Assembly: GCA_963575745.1 (NCBI GenBank)
Contig: CAUYUJ010009458.1
Span: forward strand, 140,001-204,000
From: Prorocentrum cordatum
Lineage: Eukaryota > Sar > Dinophyceae > Prorocentrales > Prorocentraceae
Direction: 5' to 3'
Length of the DNA stretch: 64,000 bases
Part shown: positions 53,517 through 63,357 of the stretch, one piece after another
Layout: each line of letters starts with the position of its first letter
How positions within the stretch are numbered: position 1 is the stretch's first letter
The notes under the pieces: model-generated
Told to the model about the DNA's origin: nothing
Databases searched by the model: none
The model's input: only the letters and a program-made list of their open reading frames with translations
Program-made: the position numbers and the translations under genes

Positions 53517-54560
53517 CCTGGGGGCCGCAGGATGAGCGGATCTGTAGGATGCAGGTGTGTGCAGGATGCCCGGCGAGAACGCCCAGAAAGGTGTACAGTG
53601 GAGACCCATGCCAAGAAACACCTTGCTTGCCTCAAGGGTGCCCTGGGTTTCTTGGATTTCGATGGTTTTGCTATGGAGAACCTGACGTTCCCGCACCAAA
53701 TATCCATGGACGTCCTGGGGTCTCAGGGTTGGGTTTCTGGCGAAAGGTTTCTTGTGGTTGGGCCCCTGCTGTACACCACCCCTGACCCCCAGTTTGTCTC
53801 CAACCTCCAGGTGGTGGTGGTTGTGCGCTTCCTGTCCCCATGGTACGGGGAAATGGCAAGAATACGCGAGTTGAGTAGCCAGCCGTCTGTGCCCTCCAGG
53901 CACCCTCGTTCTGCTCTCGGCCCGCCTCGTATCGTATCGCGCATCCCGCCGAGGTTGGCAGGCACGCAAGCGCGTCGACGTTTGCTTTTTTCGTAGGAGT
54001 GCTGCGAATTTTCTATCATCAGCTTGTGCTTGTAACGAATTCTGCTGTTTGCGCTTGGTTCTTGCTTGAGCCGTACCACGGCACGGCACCATGTTTCAGT
54101 TGTGGCCTCCTCTGTTCAGAGCTTGGCTTTAGAGCGGCGCGCAGTCGTGGCGAGCCCTTGTTTCATGATGCCCGAGCGCGTTAGGCTTAAGTCAACGTGA
54201 AGGCTCTCGTGCGACCTCACCGTTGGAGCGGCAGCTGATGCGCTGCAGAGGCCCCATCCTTTTGCATCGGCGGCATCCCAACATGCTAATACTATGTGTG
54301 CGTCGCCTCCTGCGACGCACACACCGAGAAATCTTATATCATATGCGTCGTGGCGGGCGCTTTCTGGCCACACCGCTCGGGAGCCGATACACTGAAAGGA
54401 TGGGTATACTATATGTTCGGGTCGGACGCGCGCCTCCGAGGGGAACGGATAGTACTAGTTTGTCTGTGTGCTTCCCATTGCAGATCCACGCCTTCTCGCA
54501 GATTCCGGATCGGACCGCTTCTGGGGCTCGGGCGACTTTTGAAGAGGGGAGCGGGATGGG
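53517..54560. other. Unassigned region with one dispersed motif
   Basis: 53720-53778 matches the 55-bp motif at 32119-32173. The rest, including a lower-GC stretch at 53990-54400, shows no convincing gene. Confidence 0.4.
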
Positions 54561-55025
54561 GACAGGGGAGATGAGGAGGAGGCGGAAGAGGAGGCGGAGG
54601 AGGAGGAGGAGGCGGAGGAGGAGAAGGAGGAGGAGGAGGGAGGAGGATCGAAGAGGAGAAGGAGGAGGCGGAGGAGGAGGAGGAGATTGAGGAGGAGGAG
54701 AGGAGAAGGAGAGAAGGAGGAGGAGGAGGGGAGGGCGGGCTGGGAGGGGCAGGCGGGCGGGGGGAGGCGAGCGAGGAGCAGCACCAGGAGCAGCAGGAGC
54801 AGGAGGAGGACGGTACGTGCCTCCAAGTGACGACGATGGCATGCCACAAGACTCGCGCCGTGGCGGTGCAGTTGCTCCGCCGCTCTGTTCCAGGAGCAGC
54901 TCCGCTGGGAGCAGCTCCGCCGAGCTCCGGTGTTGTTCCTCCTCCTCCTCCTCCTCCTCCTCCTCCTCCTTCTTCTGCTCCTTCTCCTTCTCCTCCTCCT
55001 CCTACTCCTCCTCCTCCTCCTGCTC
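54561..55025. repeat. (GAG)n tract facing a (CTC)n tract
   Basis: GAG-rich sequence at 54561-54830 and CTC-rich sequence at 54935-55025 flank a 100-bp spacer containing AGCAGCTCCGCTGGGAGCAG. The two arms are complementary in motif. Confidence 0.9.
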
Positions 55026-55194
55026 GTTTCAACCCGACTTTCCGCGATTGATGCTGGCGATTGCGTGGGTGGTTCTGTGTGGATAAGTACGTGGGCGTGT
55101 GCGCTGGATGCCTTCGGAAAGCGCGCCTGCCAGGCACAGCGGGAGCCTGTAGGGTGGCATGCGAGCTCACGGAGGCGGGGAGGCGTGATGAGGT
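55026..55194. other. Unassigned spacer
   Basis: Unique-looking sequence between triplet arrays, with no supported feature. Confidence 0.3.
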
Positions 55195-55370
55195 GGGAGG
55201 AGGAGGAGGAGGCATGAGGGGGACGAGGAGGGGGGAGGGAGGAGGAGGAGTAAGCAGGATGAGGAGGATGAGGAGGAGGAGGAGGAGGAGGAGGAGGAGG
55301 AGGAGGAGAAGGAGGAGGGGGAGGAGGGGGAGGAGGGGGAGGAGAAGGGGGAGGGGCGAAGGGAGAGCAT
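55195..55370. repeat. (GAG)n array
   Basis: GAGGAGGAG with GGGGAGG interruptions. Confidence 0.93.
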
Positions 55371-55629
55371 GAATCGCAGAAGAAGAGGCACGAGGGAGAA
55401 GTAACAGGGTGGGGCTTAGAGTCAGGGGAAGGAGGGAGTAGCGGGAGAATGGGCAGAGGGAGAAAGGGGGAGGACAAGTAGGAGGAGGACTGGGTTCGAG
55501 ACTTTTTCCCAACCATCCTGTGGTGTTGGGTCCTCGTTTTGAAGAGACGGTGCCCCGCGTTCCTCCTCCTTCCTCCCGCTGCCCCCTCCTCCTCCCTCCC
55601 CCTTGCCTCTGCCCTCCGCATGTCTCTGT

Positions 55630-56490
55630 TTCGGCACATCCCTCACGCGTTCCGTGGCCTCATAGGGAGCTCCAGCGAAGGCCCCAGTGGCAGGGTCCGC
55701 ATGGCGGCCCCGCATTTTGGCGCACCCCTCACACGGTTCGTGGCCCCATAGGGAGCTCCACCGAAGGCCCCAGTGGCAGGGTCCGCATGGCGGCCCCGCA
55801 TTTGGGCGCACCCCTCACACGGTTCGTGGCCCCATAGGGAGCTCCACCGAAGGCCCCAGGGTCCGCATGGCGGCCCCGCATTTTGGCGCACCCCTCACAC
55901 GGTTCGTGGCCCCATAGGGAGCTCCACCGAAGGCCCCAGTGGCAGGGTCCGCATGGCGGCCCCGCATTTTGGCGCACCCCTCACACGGTTCGTGGCCCCA
56001 TAGGGAGCTCCACCGAAGGCCCCAGTGGCAGCCCATGGCGCCCCGCATTTTGGCGCACCCCTCACACGGTTCGTGGCCCCATAGGGGCCCCAGCTCGCAT
56101 GCCCCCCGCAAGGTTCGTGCCCATAGGGAGCTCCACCGAAGGCCCCAGTGGCAGGGTCCGCATGGCGGCCCCGCATTTTGGCGCACCCCTCACACGGTTC
56201 GTGGCCCCCCATAGGGAGCTCCACCGAAGGCCCCAGTGGCAGGGTCCGCATGGCGGCCCCGCTTTTGGCGCACCCCTCACACGGTTCGTGGCCCCATAGG
56301 GAGCTCCACCGAAGGCCCCAGTGGCAGGGTCCGCATGGCGGCCCCGCACCATTTTGGCGCACCCCTCACACGGTTCGTGGCCCCATAGGGAGCTCCACCG
56401 AAGGCCCCAGTGGCAGGGTCCGCATGGCGGCCCCGCATTTTGGCGCACCCCTCACACGGTTCGTGGCCCCATAGGGAGCTCCACCGAAGA
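55630..56490. repeat. 86-bp minisatellite, about ten units
   Basis: Each unit contains GGTTCGTGGCCCCATAGGGA, GCTCCACCGAAGGCCCCAGT and GGCAGGGTCCGCATGGCGGC. Units are nearly identical except for short deletions (for example at about 55857 and 56030-56110). It is the inverse of the 51.5-52.5 kb family. Cys/Trp-rich minus-strand frames and Pro-rich + frames are by-products. Confidence 0.95.
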
Positions 56491-57163
56491 TGATGCCCAC
56501 AATTGCGGTATTAACACTTGCTCATGGTTGGGTCTTTCGCCAGGCTAATTTTGGGGGGGGAGGGGGGGCGCCGCCTGGGGCCGTTTGCGGGCCCAGGGAC
56601 CGTCAAAAGCGGATCTGGAGTGAAAACTGCGTCAGGTGGACCACGGGAGGGGTCCGGGCACCGATCTTGAACGGAGTTGCCTTCCTCCCCCCCTCCTGAC
56701 CGAGTTTCTCGGGGCCCAGCCAGCCCAAACCCCCGGGCCGCCTGCAACCCGTGCGGACTTGCGCGTGCCAGCCTGCCGTCTTCTTGTCAGGGTGGCAGGG
56801 GCCAGACGGCCAGGGTGCCCGCCTGGAGCCAGGGGCTTCCTCAGCCGCAGCTCGTCTTCTGGAGCAGGGAGGAGGTGAACGGGGGGAGGAGCACTGCAGG
56901 CGCCTTCTCGCCTCGAATCGTGGAGTTCCCTCCCAGGAAGCCAGCCTCTCGGAAAGGCTGGCAACTTGGAGATAACCCCATCGCATATCCTCGCGCTTGG
57001 TGGCCCCGATGTGTTTGTCCAGTCCAAAAGCCAGCCAGGGCGACGAGGATGTTGCCAGACCCGCCTGTCAGAGGACCAGGGACAGACGCTGCGAGAAGCC
57101 GTCGTGTCCCAACATGCCCCCTGCATGTCGTGATCCCATGGGCCTGCATGGTGGAAGCCCTGT
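56491..57163. other. Unassigned region
   Basis: GGGACCGTCAAAAGCGG at 56597 is nearly identical to AGGACCGTCAAAAGCGG at about 61708. No gene is supported. Confidence 0.35.
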
Positions 57164-57420
57164 GTGTTTCGTAGTGCCCATGACGCCGAGTATCGATCCA
57201 GGTTCGATCGAAGGTCTCCTATCCACCGTGGAGGACCTCAAACGGACGCGCCCTCCTTCCAGCATTGCTGCTGGGAGTGCCAGAGGGCGGAAAAGGACGT
57301 TAGTGCAGTGGACTTCGTGCCACGCGAGTGCGCGCAGCTTCTTTGGTGGTGGCACCGCCGCGCGGGACTGCACAACCAAGACGCCGACACTAAGGTAACG
57401 GAACGGGCTGGACGGAGCCC
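57164..57420 (+). CDS. Possible coding fragment, hypothetical protein
   Basis: The frame gives SFQHCCWECQRAEKD, then FVPRECAQLLWWWHRRAGLH and NQDADTKVTERAGR. Paired Cys and clustered Trp/His look protein-like, but the opposite strand is also open and no family is recognised. It then runs into a GC-rich segment and a GAG array. Confidence 0.25.
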
Positions 57421-57689
57421 GTTCATCCTCTTGGTGTGCAGGCGCACCAGGAGACCAGACGCCCTCCGGCAGGACACCTCTGGCTTTTTCGCTGCGCGCG
57501 TCCTCGGGTTCTCGACCCTCGATCCTCTCCAACCCTTGGGCCCCGCGCCAGGGGGGCGGCTCCGAGGAGGCCCCCGCGCCGGCGGCGCCCCCCCCCCCCG
57601 GGGTCCCCCCGGCCGGCAGGGGAGGCTCGCCGCGAGATGCGCCACGTGCGCATCCAGGAGCCAGGCGGCCGCGAGGGGTCGAGCGCGCC
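57421..57689. other. Unassigned GC-rich region
   Basis: Contains a poly-C run at about 57590 and CCGGCCGGCAGG. No feature is supported. Confidence 0.3.
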
Positions 57690-57800
57690 CTGGAGGAGGA
57701 GGAGGAGGAGGAGGAGGAGGAGGAGGAGGAGGAGGAGGAGGGAGAGGAGGAGGAGGAGGAGGGAGGAGGAGGAGGAGGAGGAGGAGGAGGAGGAGGAGGA
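57690..57800. repeat. (GAG)n microsatellite
   Basis: GAGGAG, nearly uninterrupted. It is followed after an inserted-looking element by another GAG run at 57950-57982. Confidence 0.95.
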
Positions 57801-57952
57801 CCCTGACCTTACAGGAGGGCTAGAAAATAGCACCCGACCAAAAAACCGAGCCCAAAGCTATTCTACGTCTTGGTTTTAAGGCGTTTCGCTCTGACTTTTA
57901 GGCTTTTAGGCCTACAGTGCTAAAAAACAGCTTTCTGGAAGGTCAGGGGAGG
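57797..57952. mobile_element. Candidate MITE inserted in a GAG microsatellite
   Basis: The left end CCCTGACCTTACAGGAGGGC and right end GCTTTCTGGAAGGTCAGGGG are inverted repeats. GAG repeats continue on both sides, as if the element had inserted into the microsatellite. The internal CTTGGTTTTAAGGCG recalls CTTGTTTTAACACATCG and CTTGTTTTAATGCGTCG in the 59.5 and 60.9 kb elements. Confidence 0.65.
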
Positions 57953-58224
57953 AGGAGGAGGAGGAGGAGGAGGAGGAGGAGGTTACCCATCGGTCGTGGA
58001 AAGTAGGTGTTCTTGGAGTGCCGGATTCCAGTCTGCTTTGAGCGCACTCCTGCTTCACAGTGATCGGGTGGCTTCACCTTTCCCGTCCTCTCTTTAGGGG
58101 GCGGGCGGGCACCCAATCTACGTTCGACGCCTTCCTACTTCAGGCTTCTACCTGCTTATTCCGACCAATGGGTATGGGACAGGGACAAGTCAGTGCCGGA
58201 ACGCTCTCAGAGCTTTCCGGGCGG

Positions 58225-58500
58225 GGCTCAAGAGACGGAGGTCTATGCAAGCGGGGGTCAGCCAGAACGCCGGATCCTGCAGGACCGTGCAGGGCCAGGA
58301 GCGCACTGACCCGGGCTTTTGGGTGCAGGAGCCAGGATCCAGCAGGATCTTGCAAGGGGGTTTGCGTTGGCCCGGGGCAGTGCGCCCCCGATCCGGAGCG
58401 CCCCGAGCAGGCCGTGGCGCCTTGTAGATCCTCCAGAGCCGCCGGGTCTCAGAGATCTCCGACTTCTCTGTGTCCGATCCTTGTCCTGGCCTCGTCTCAA
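58225..58500. repeat. Dispersed repeat, copy 2
   Basis: The second copy of the 27.4 kb repeat, with the landmarks listed there in the same order and orientation. Confidence 0.75.
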
Positions 58501-58563
58501 GTGGGGCGGTCCCGCAGGGAGAACCGAGGCGTCCAAGGGGGGTCCCCTTGAAAAAAGAGAAGC

Positions 58564-58731
58564 GGCATGAGCATGTATTCTCGGCGCTCCGCGCGGATTT
58601 CTTGGATCGGCGCTTTGCCCCCTGGCGGCGCCTCCGGCGCCTCCCGTGGCGCGCTCCGCGCGCCAGGGAGGCGGGTGAGGCGCAGATCCATGAAATCGGC
58701 GCTGACCGTCGAGAGGTTCTGTTTATGCAGT
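58564..58731. mobile_element. GC-rich fold-back element, copy 5
   Basis: GCTCCGCGCGGATTTCTTGG and ATCGGCGCTTTGCC on the left, CCCTGGCGGCGCCTCCGGCG in the centre, and GGCGCAGATCCATGAAATCG on the right. The flanks GCATGAGCATG and TTTATGCAG extend the imperfect stem. Confidence 0.8.
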
Positions 58732-59130
58732 TGCTACTTCGATCCCCCTCGGACGTCTCGGCGGGGGCGTCCCTCGGAGGCGTCCAGGAGGGGGCTCCCC
58801 GATCCCCCTTCTGGGCACCCCCGAGATGGGCTGCTGGAGAGACGGGAAGCGTAAGCAATTTCATTCGCCCATCCACCTGTCGACGGTGCAGAAGGTTCTC
58901 GGGCAAAAGTCGGGGGCGTCCGCGGGGGCCACGGGGTGGGGTCGGATACCATGGCCAGGGGCAAGGGAGCCTCCCCGACCTCGTACCTCCCCTCGCTTTC
59001 GGCACGGCCTCTTTCCGGACCTCCTCCTCGGCGCACCCTGAAGAGTGAACACGGGTGTTTATCTCGTCGCTCTCGGCCTCCAGGGACCCTCGCCAGGCCC
59101 CAGGTACCGTCAACACAAAAGGACTAGGAT
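58732..59130. other. Unassigned region
   Basis: No gene, RNA or repeat copy identified. Confidence 0.3.
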
Positions 59131-59269
59131 GAGAAGCCGGCCCTCTACAGGAGGAATATCCAAAAATAGTCGAGACATAGTATGCGGACGATTTGTTGTA
59201 CTATGATATTGTTTGACTTCTCTGCATTTTCCTTCAAAATCCGCCTGTAGGAGGACATACCCGATCTAA
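59131..59269. mobile_element. TA-flanked MITE, TCGGGC family, copy 3
   Basis: The right end CCTGTAGGAGGACATACCCG then ATC|TA is well preserved. The left end keeps CCCTCTACAGGAGGAATA. AAAATAGTCGAGACATAGT and GCGGACGA correspond to the internal family motifs. Confidence 0.8.
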
Positions 59270-59384
59270 CCCTAAGGGTGGAGACTTTGGGGGGCCCTGT
59301 GTAACAAAAGTATCCATGACATCGGATGTGTCTAGAACGGGTCCCGAGGTCTTTCTCAGTTGTCGGTGTCCGTGGGCCTCCATG

Positions 59385-59640
59385 TGCCCCGTGACCGTCG
59401 TCGGCCAGTTGCGAAGCGTTCTGGCTCGCCTATAGGCCTACCAAAGAATGTTCTGAGAACCTTTTGTGGTTTGCATGTTCTTAGAACATTTCTGGCTTGG
59501 ACTGACTTGTTTTAACACATCGGGTCTATGTTCTAAGAACATTGTTCTTGTTCTTCGAACATTTCTGGGTTCTAAGAATATCTTGTGGTAGGCCGATAGG
59601 AATGCCAGGACGGTCGGTCCCTGCTCAACGTCAGGAACTG
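59385..59640. mobile_element. GGCCTACC inverted-repeat element, copy 1
   Basis: GCCTATAGGCCTACC then GAATGTTCTGAGAACC on the left pairs with GGTTCTAAGAATATC then GGTAGGCCGATAGG on the right. Several further TTCTTAGAACATTTCTGG palindromes lie inside. The right flank GATAGGAATGCC then GTCCCTGCTCAA is shared with the copy at 60850-61085. Confidence 0.75.
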
Positions 59641-60850
59641 ACGCGGGGTGGAAAATCGTGTCCCAGGGAAGCCTTGTGTGAACCAGGACCCGTTTCCATC
59701 AGGATCATTTTGTTCTTGCCAAGAACAGTGCGCGCCCAGGGGATCGACGACGACGGTGTCTTCGTCTCGCGAGGTTTTGAGGGTTCTTCGAGGTTCTCGT
59801 CGCCGCGGCTGCACCGCAAAGCCAAAAGTTGGGCAGGATAGACCGTGGGCGTGCGCTCTATGAGTGAACCGTGAGCTCCCCGCCTGGTGCTGAGTGAAGT
59901 CCTGGTCGCACGTCCTTGGCCCGCACAGCGCGGTTCCCTATGGGTGAAGCATGTGCTCCTCGTTTGGTGTTGCGTGGGTCCCTGGTCGCTCTTTGAAGCC
60001 TCGGCCGCACTCTCTGGGCTCTCAGTTGCTTGATTGATACATCGTTGCGCGCGCGGCCGCGACGCCAAACAGTGTACGTGAGCGTGTGCGTGCTTACGCG
60101 TGCGTGCGTGAGGATCGGCGCCTGTGACGTTGGCGCCTGCTTTGAAGTTGTGTGTGTGTGTGCGTTTCGTCGCCTAGGCATGTTGCGTACCTCCCAGTGG
60201 ATGCCGGCTTGCCTCTCCTATGGGTACTTCGCCGCCTTCTCCTTCGGCTGACTGCACTGGTCGCCAATCTTAGAGTACATCGGATTTCGGTGCTGCCGCA
60301 TGCGCGCTGCTCGTGTCGAAGATTCTCGACGCCCGAGGCCCGCTTCCGCGTTCTCCCTTCCGCGGCAGGCCTCCTTTTTATACCACTCGCTCATCAATGA
60401 GCCTCTGCCCAGCGCGGCCCGCCGGCTGATCGACCGCGTTGGCTCCGGCTTCGCCGCTGACCAAGACTGTGTGTGTGTGCGTTTCGGGGTCTGTGTGAGT
60501 GTGTGTGTGTGTGCGTGTGTGCGTGTGCGTGCGCGCGTGCGCTGAGTGTGCACACGCGCGTACGGCATTCGCCAGAGGCTGGGCCGATCTTTGCATTCGT
60601 TGCGAGGCTTCGCCTTCGAGGCAGAGGACGGGCCCCACTCCACCGATCTTGCGCTCGCAGAGATGCCGCGGCTTGCCCGCAGAGCTTCCGAGGAGGCATG
60701 CTGGCGAGCAGGAGATTGCGCAGGAGGGGGAGGAGAAACCCGATGATGAAGGAGGAGCAGAAAGAATGGGAGGAGCAGGAGGGCGTGAACGGGGCCAACA
60801 GGCAGGGAGTGGGGGAAGGGAGGACGGACGAGGGTTGAGGAGTAATCGTC
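59641..60850. other. Unassigned region with TG microsatellites
   Basis: GT-rich runs are at about 60073-60170 and 60463-60545. AGTGAACCGTGAGCTCCCCG and GGTGAAGCATGTGCTCCTCG (59863 and 59942) mark an 80-bp diverged duplication. No gene is supported. Confidence 0.45.
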
Positions 60851-61085
60851 AAGCAGTGGCGAGGCATCCCGGCCTGCCATCAGGCCCCCTCCAGAATTTT
60901 CGGAGAATTTTTGTAATCCGCGCGAAATCTTGTAAGATTCTGCTTCTGGCTAAGACCGTCTTGTTTTAATGCGTCGGCTTAGTGCTCTAAAACATAATTT
61001 CTTGATGTTAGTACTCCTTTTGATTCTGAGAGGACTTCGTGGTAGGCCTATCGGGATGCCGGGTCGGGCAGTCCCTGCTCAAAAG
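60850..61085. mobile_element. GGCCTACC inverted-repeat element, copy 2
   Basis: The right end GATTCTGAGAGGACTTCGTG then GTAGGCCTATCGGGATGCC aligns with copy 1, and CTTGTTTTAATGCGTCGG aligns internally. The left end (GGCATCCCGGCCTGCCA) is a degraded inverse. Confidence 0.65.
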
Positions 61086-61304
61086 CTGGAGGGCCCCACC
61101 CCTGCCGCCCCGGGGGCCCGCCCCAGGCAAAGGCGACGACGACGACGGCGGCGAGTCAGACGTGGCCGACAAGCCCGCGCCGCCCGTGGTTTCGGAGTTT
61201 GCCTCGGCCTCGGCGAGGGAATCGCAGGATGGCGGGCCAGAGGGGCGCTGGGGATGGAGGCCAGTCGTGTCGAGGAAGCGCCAACATGCATTGAGGCGCT
61301 TGGG
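61086..61304. other. Unassigned spacer
   Basis: GC-rich with CGACGACGACGACGG near 61133. No feature is supported. Confidence 0.3.
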
Positions 61305-61440
61305 CTAGCGACGGGTCCCGTTTCCAGACGATCTCGGCGTGCTCCGTGGCCGACTCAGGCGGCAGTGGCGCCATTTTTGGGGGGAGTTTCCCCGATCCGT
61401 GGATCTGACGCCCGCGCGCTAGATCCGCGGATCCCTGGTC
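61305..61440. repeat. Second copy of the 20.4 kb element interior
   Basis: CTAGCGACGGGTCCCGTTTCC, GGCGGCAGTGGCGCC, TTTTTGGGGGGAGTTTCCCC and GGATCTGACGCCCGCGCGC follow the order seen at 20390-20510. Confidence 0.6.
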
Positions 61441-61535
61441 TATGTCAGCGTGTGCTTTTGGTAGTGGCGTCAGGCGGACCGAACACCATCGATACGGCTT
61501 GATGTATGGTGTTCCAATGTATTTTAGCCCTGTCC

Positions 61536-61661
61536 GCCAGAAAGAATTTCGAGCACCAAGAAAGTCCTGAAACTTGAGGGTTTTCACGTATGGGGCCCTG
61601 GGAGGCGATACTCGTTCGACACTGCCTCGATGTTTTCTGGGTGCTCGAAATTAGTTCTGGG
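61536..61661. mobile_element. Candidate MITE, AATTTCGAGCACC ends
   Basis: CCAGAAAGAATTTCGAGCAC then CAAGAAA on the left pairs with TTTTCTGGGTGCTCGAAATT then AGTTCTGG on the right. The interval is about 125 bp, single copy here and non-coding. Confidence 0.65.
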
Positions 61662-62068
61662 ATGAGAGCAGCATAGGGCTTGATTGTGCTTGCATGTCTT
61701 CGACCCCAGGACCGTCAAAAGCGGCTCGGGATGAGGTACGTGCCCCAGGGAAGGGGTCGAGGAGGTTTGGGGGCCCACGTCCCCCAGAACGTCGAGCTGT
61801 TGGATGCTTGGGCGGACGCGCCATGGTCGGCTCCCCGAGCGGAGGCCATTGCCCCAGACGAGGCTTCTCGGGAAGTGCATGCCCTTGTAGTTCTTAGTGC
61901 ATGCGCGAACAGCTGAAGCTTCTGTGCTCTTGCTCTGCGGAACATGTCAGAGGGGAGCGATTCCCCCGGGGGGGGGGGTGCAGCTCCCCGCAGACCCCGA
62001 TCCGATGAGCGGGTCAGGCAGCTGCGGCTTCGATTCCGAAGTGGAGCACACCACAGGCAGGGTCCGCT
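61662..62068. other. Unassigned region
   Basis: Includes the shared AGGACCGTCAAAAGCGG motif and a poly-G run near 61970. No gene is supported. Confidence 0.3.
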
Positions 62069-62185
62069 TCGATGACGATGATGATGATGCTGCTGATGAT
62101 GCTGCTGATGATGCGGATGATGATGATGATGATGAGGAGAAGGAGGAGGAGGCGGAGGAGGAGGAGGAAAAGGAGGCGGAGGAGG
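62069..62185. repeat. (GAT)n/(GCTGAT)n then (GAG)n microsatellite
   Basis: GATGATGCTGCTGATG grades into GAGGAGGAG. Confidence 0.95.
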
Positions 62186-62189
62186 ACTG

Positions 62190-62371
62190 CTCGGCCCGAT
62201 CCGCATCGATTCAGCTGTTTCGACGATCCGATGCGGCCCGGTGCCTGCACAGCGCAGCGGTGCGCGCCCTGCCGCGGCTGGCCCGATCCACTCTCGGCTC
62301 CCGTGCCGGGGCGGCCCGAGGCGACGCACAGCCCGCATCGGCCCGAAATTCCGACTCGGTGTTGACTGATC
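62190..62371. repeat. GATCCGAT-type repeat, third locus
   Basis: Shares the block order with 18.3-18.45 kb (see there). Confidence 0.6.
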
Positions 62372-62937
62372 TTAAATCGGGCGTGTCGCTCAAAGATAGC
62401 CAACGAGTAGTCAACAAGTAGATAGATTACAGGGGGAATGTTCAAAGATAGTCAAAACAATAGCCAGGGGACGATGCTTTTATTTAATCGCTTCGCTCAT
62501 GCCGCCGGCCCTGGAGCCCTCTTTAGGGCCTCTTGGGGGCCTCTTGGGGACCTCTTGGGAGTCTCTTGGGGCTCCTTGGCGGCGTTTTGGAGGCCCCCAG
62601 GGCCTCTTGGGGGGCTCTTGGGGGTAGTCGATTGCGGCTCCCCCCTCGGAGGCCACGATCCTCGTGAGGGGTGTCGAAAAATACCCTCCCCTGGAGTGGT
62701 CTGGTGGCTTCTCCCGGGCTTCTCTCGGGACCTTGCCGGGGTACTTTTCGTCCGGGGGCCCCCAGGGGCCGCTCCGCGCGCGCGAACTAGAAATACTGTT
62801 AACAAGTTACCGGAGATCTTAGCACGCCTCTGGCCCGTTGGGCCGGCGAATTTTAGTTGTTACCATTTTCGGGCACGTGTTGACTATTTTGGAGTCCTCC
62901 TCCGCACTCTGCCTGCAGGTGGACAAGCCCGACCTAA
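62372..62937. mobile_element. TA-flanked element, TCGGGC family, 566-bp copy
   Basis: Left end TA|AATCGGGCGTGTCGC and right end TGGACAAGCCCGACC|TA. It shares with the 40.4 kb element the order GGGGACGA, TTTAATCGCTTCGCTCAT, CTCTTGGGG units, GAGGCCACGATCCTCGTG, GGCCCCCAGGGGCCG, CGCGCGCGAACTAGAAATA and GGAGATCTTAGCACGCC, but lacks the 440-bp internal duplication. Confidence 0.85.
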
Positions 62938-63195
62938 GTCTCGGTGTGGACTGATCCCTGATCCGGCCAGAGTGGCGCGGCGCCCCGGCCGCGCACCTCG
63001 CCGGAGAGGCCTGGCCCGCGGAGCATGTCGGGCAGCTGCGGCTTCGGCTCCGAAGCTGACAGCAGCGACGACGCGCGGAGTGATGGCCGCTCTGGGTGCG
63101 GGAGGGGGCTCTGGGCGTGCGGGTCTGCTTCGGCGGTCCTCCTGGCAGCTGCTGCCCGGCCGTGTCGCACACTGGAGGACACCCAGAGTCTACAG

Positions 63196-63357
63196 TTAAG
63201 GCGGTGCCTGTCCCTCTACAGGAGGAGTTAAACAACAAATAGTCAAACAATAGTCCGGGGACTTTTTAATTTATCTCCGATTATTTTGGGAGTATGTTTG
63301 GGGTATTTTTATTTTTCCGTCCACAATACCCATGTAAGGGGACACGCCCGACCTCAG
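63196..63357. mobile_element. TA-flanked MITE, TCGGGC family, copy 5
   Basis: Left end TA|AGGCGGTGCCTGTCC then CTCTACAGGAGGA, and right end GTAAGGGGACACGCCCGACC with TC in place of TA. AAATAGTCAAACAATAGTCC and GGGGAC are the internal family motifs. It lies about 260 bp from the previous member. Confidence 0.8.

Noticed and set aside
55643-56474. Cys/Trp-rich repeat protein on the minus strand
   Set aside because: It is a translation of the 86-bp minisatellite. Frames begin and end at the same positions of each unit and shift after indels.
58195-58215. Another spliced-leader-like end (GGGCTCAAG)
   Set aside because: Only the last bases match and the CCGTAGCC half is missing. The same is true near 45507 and 63449.
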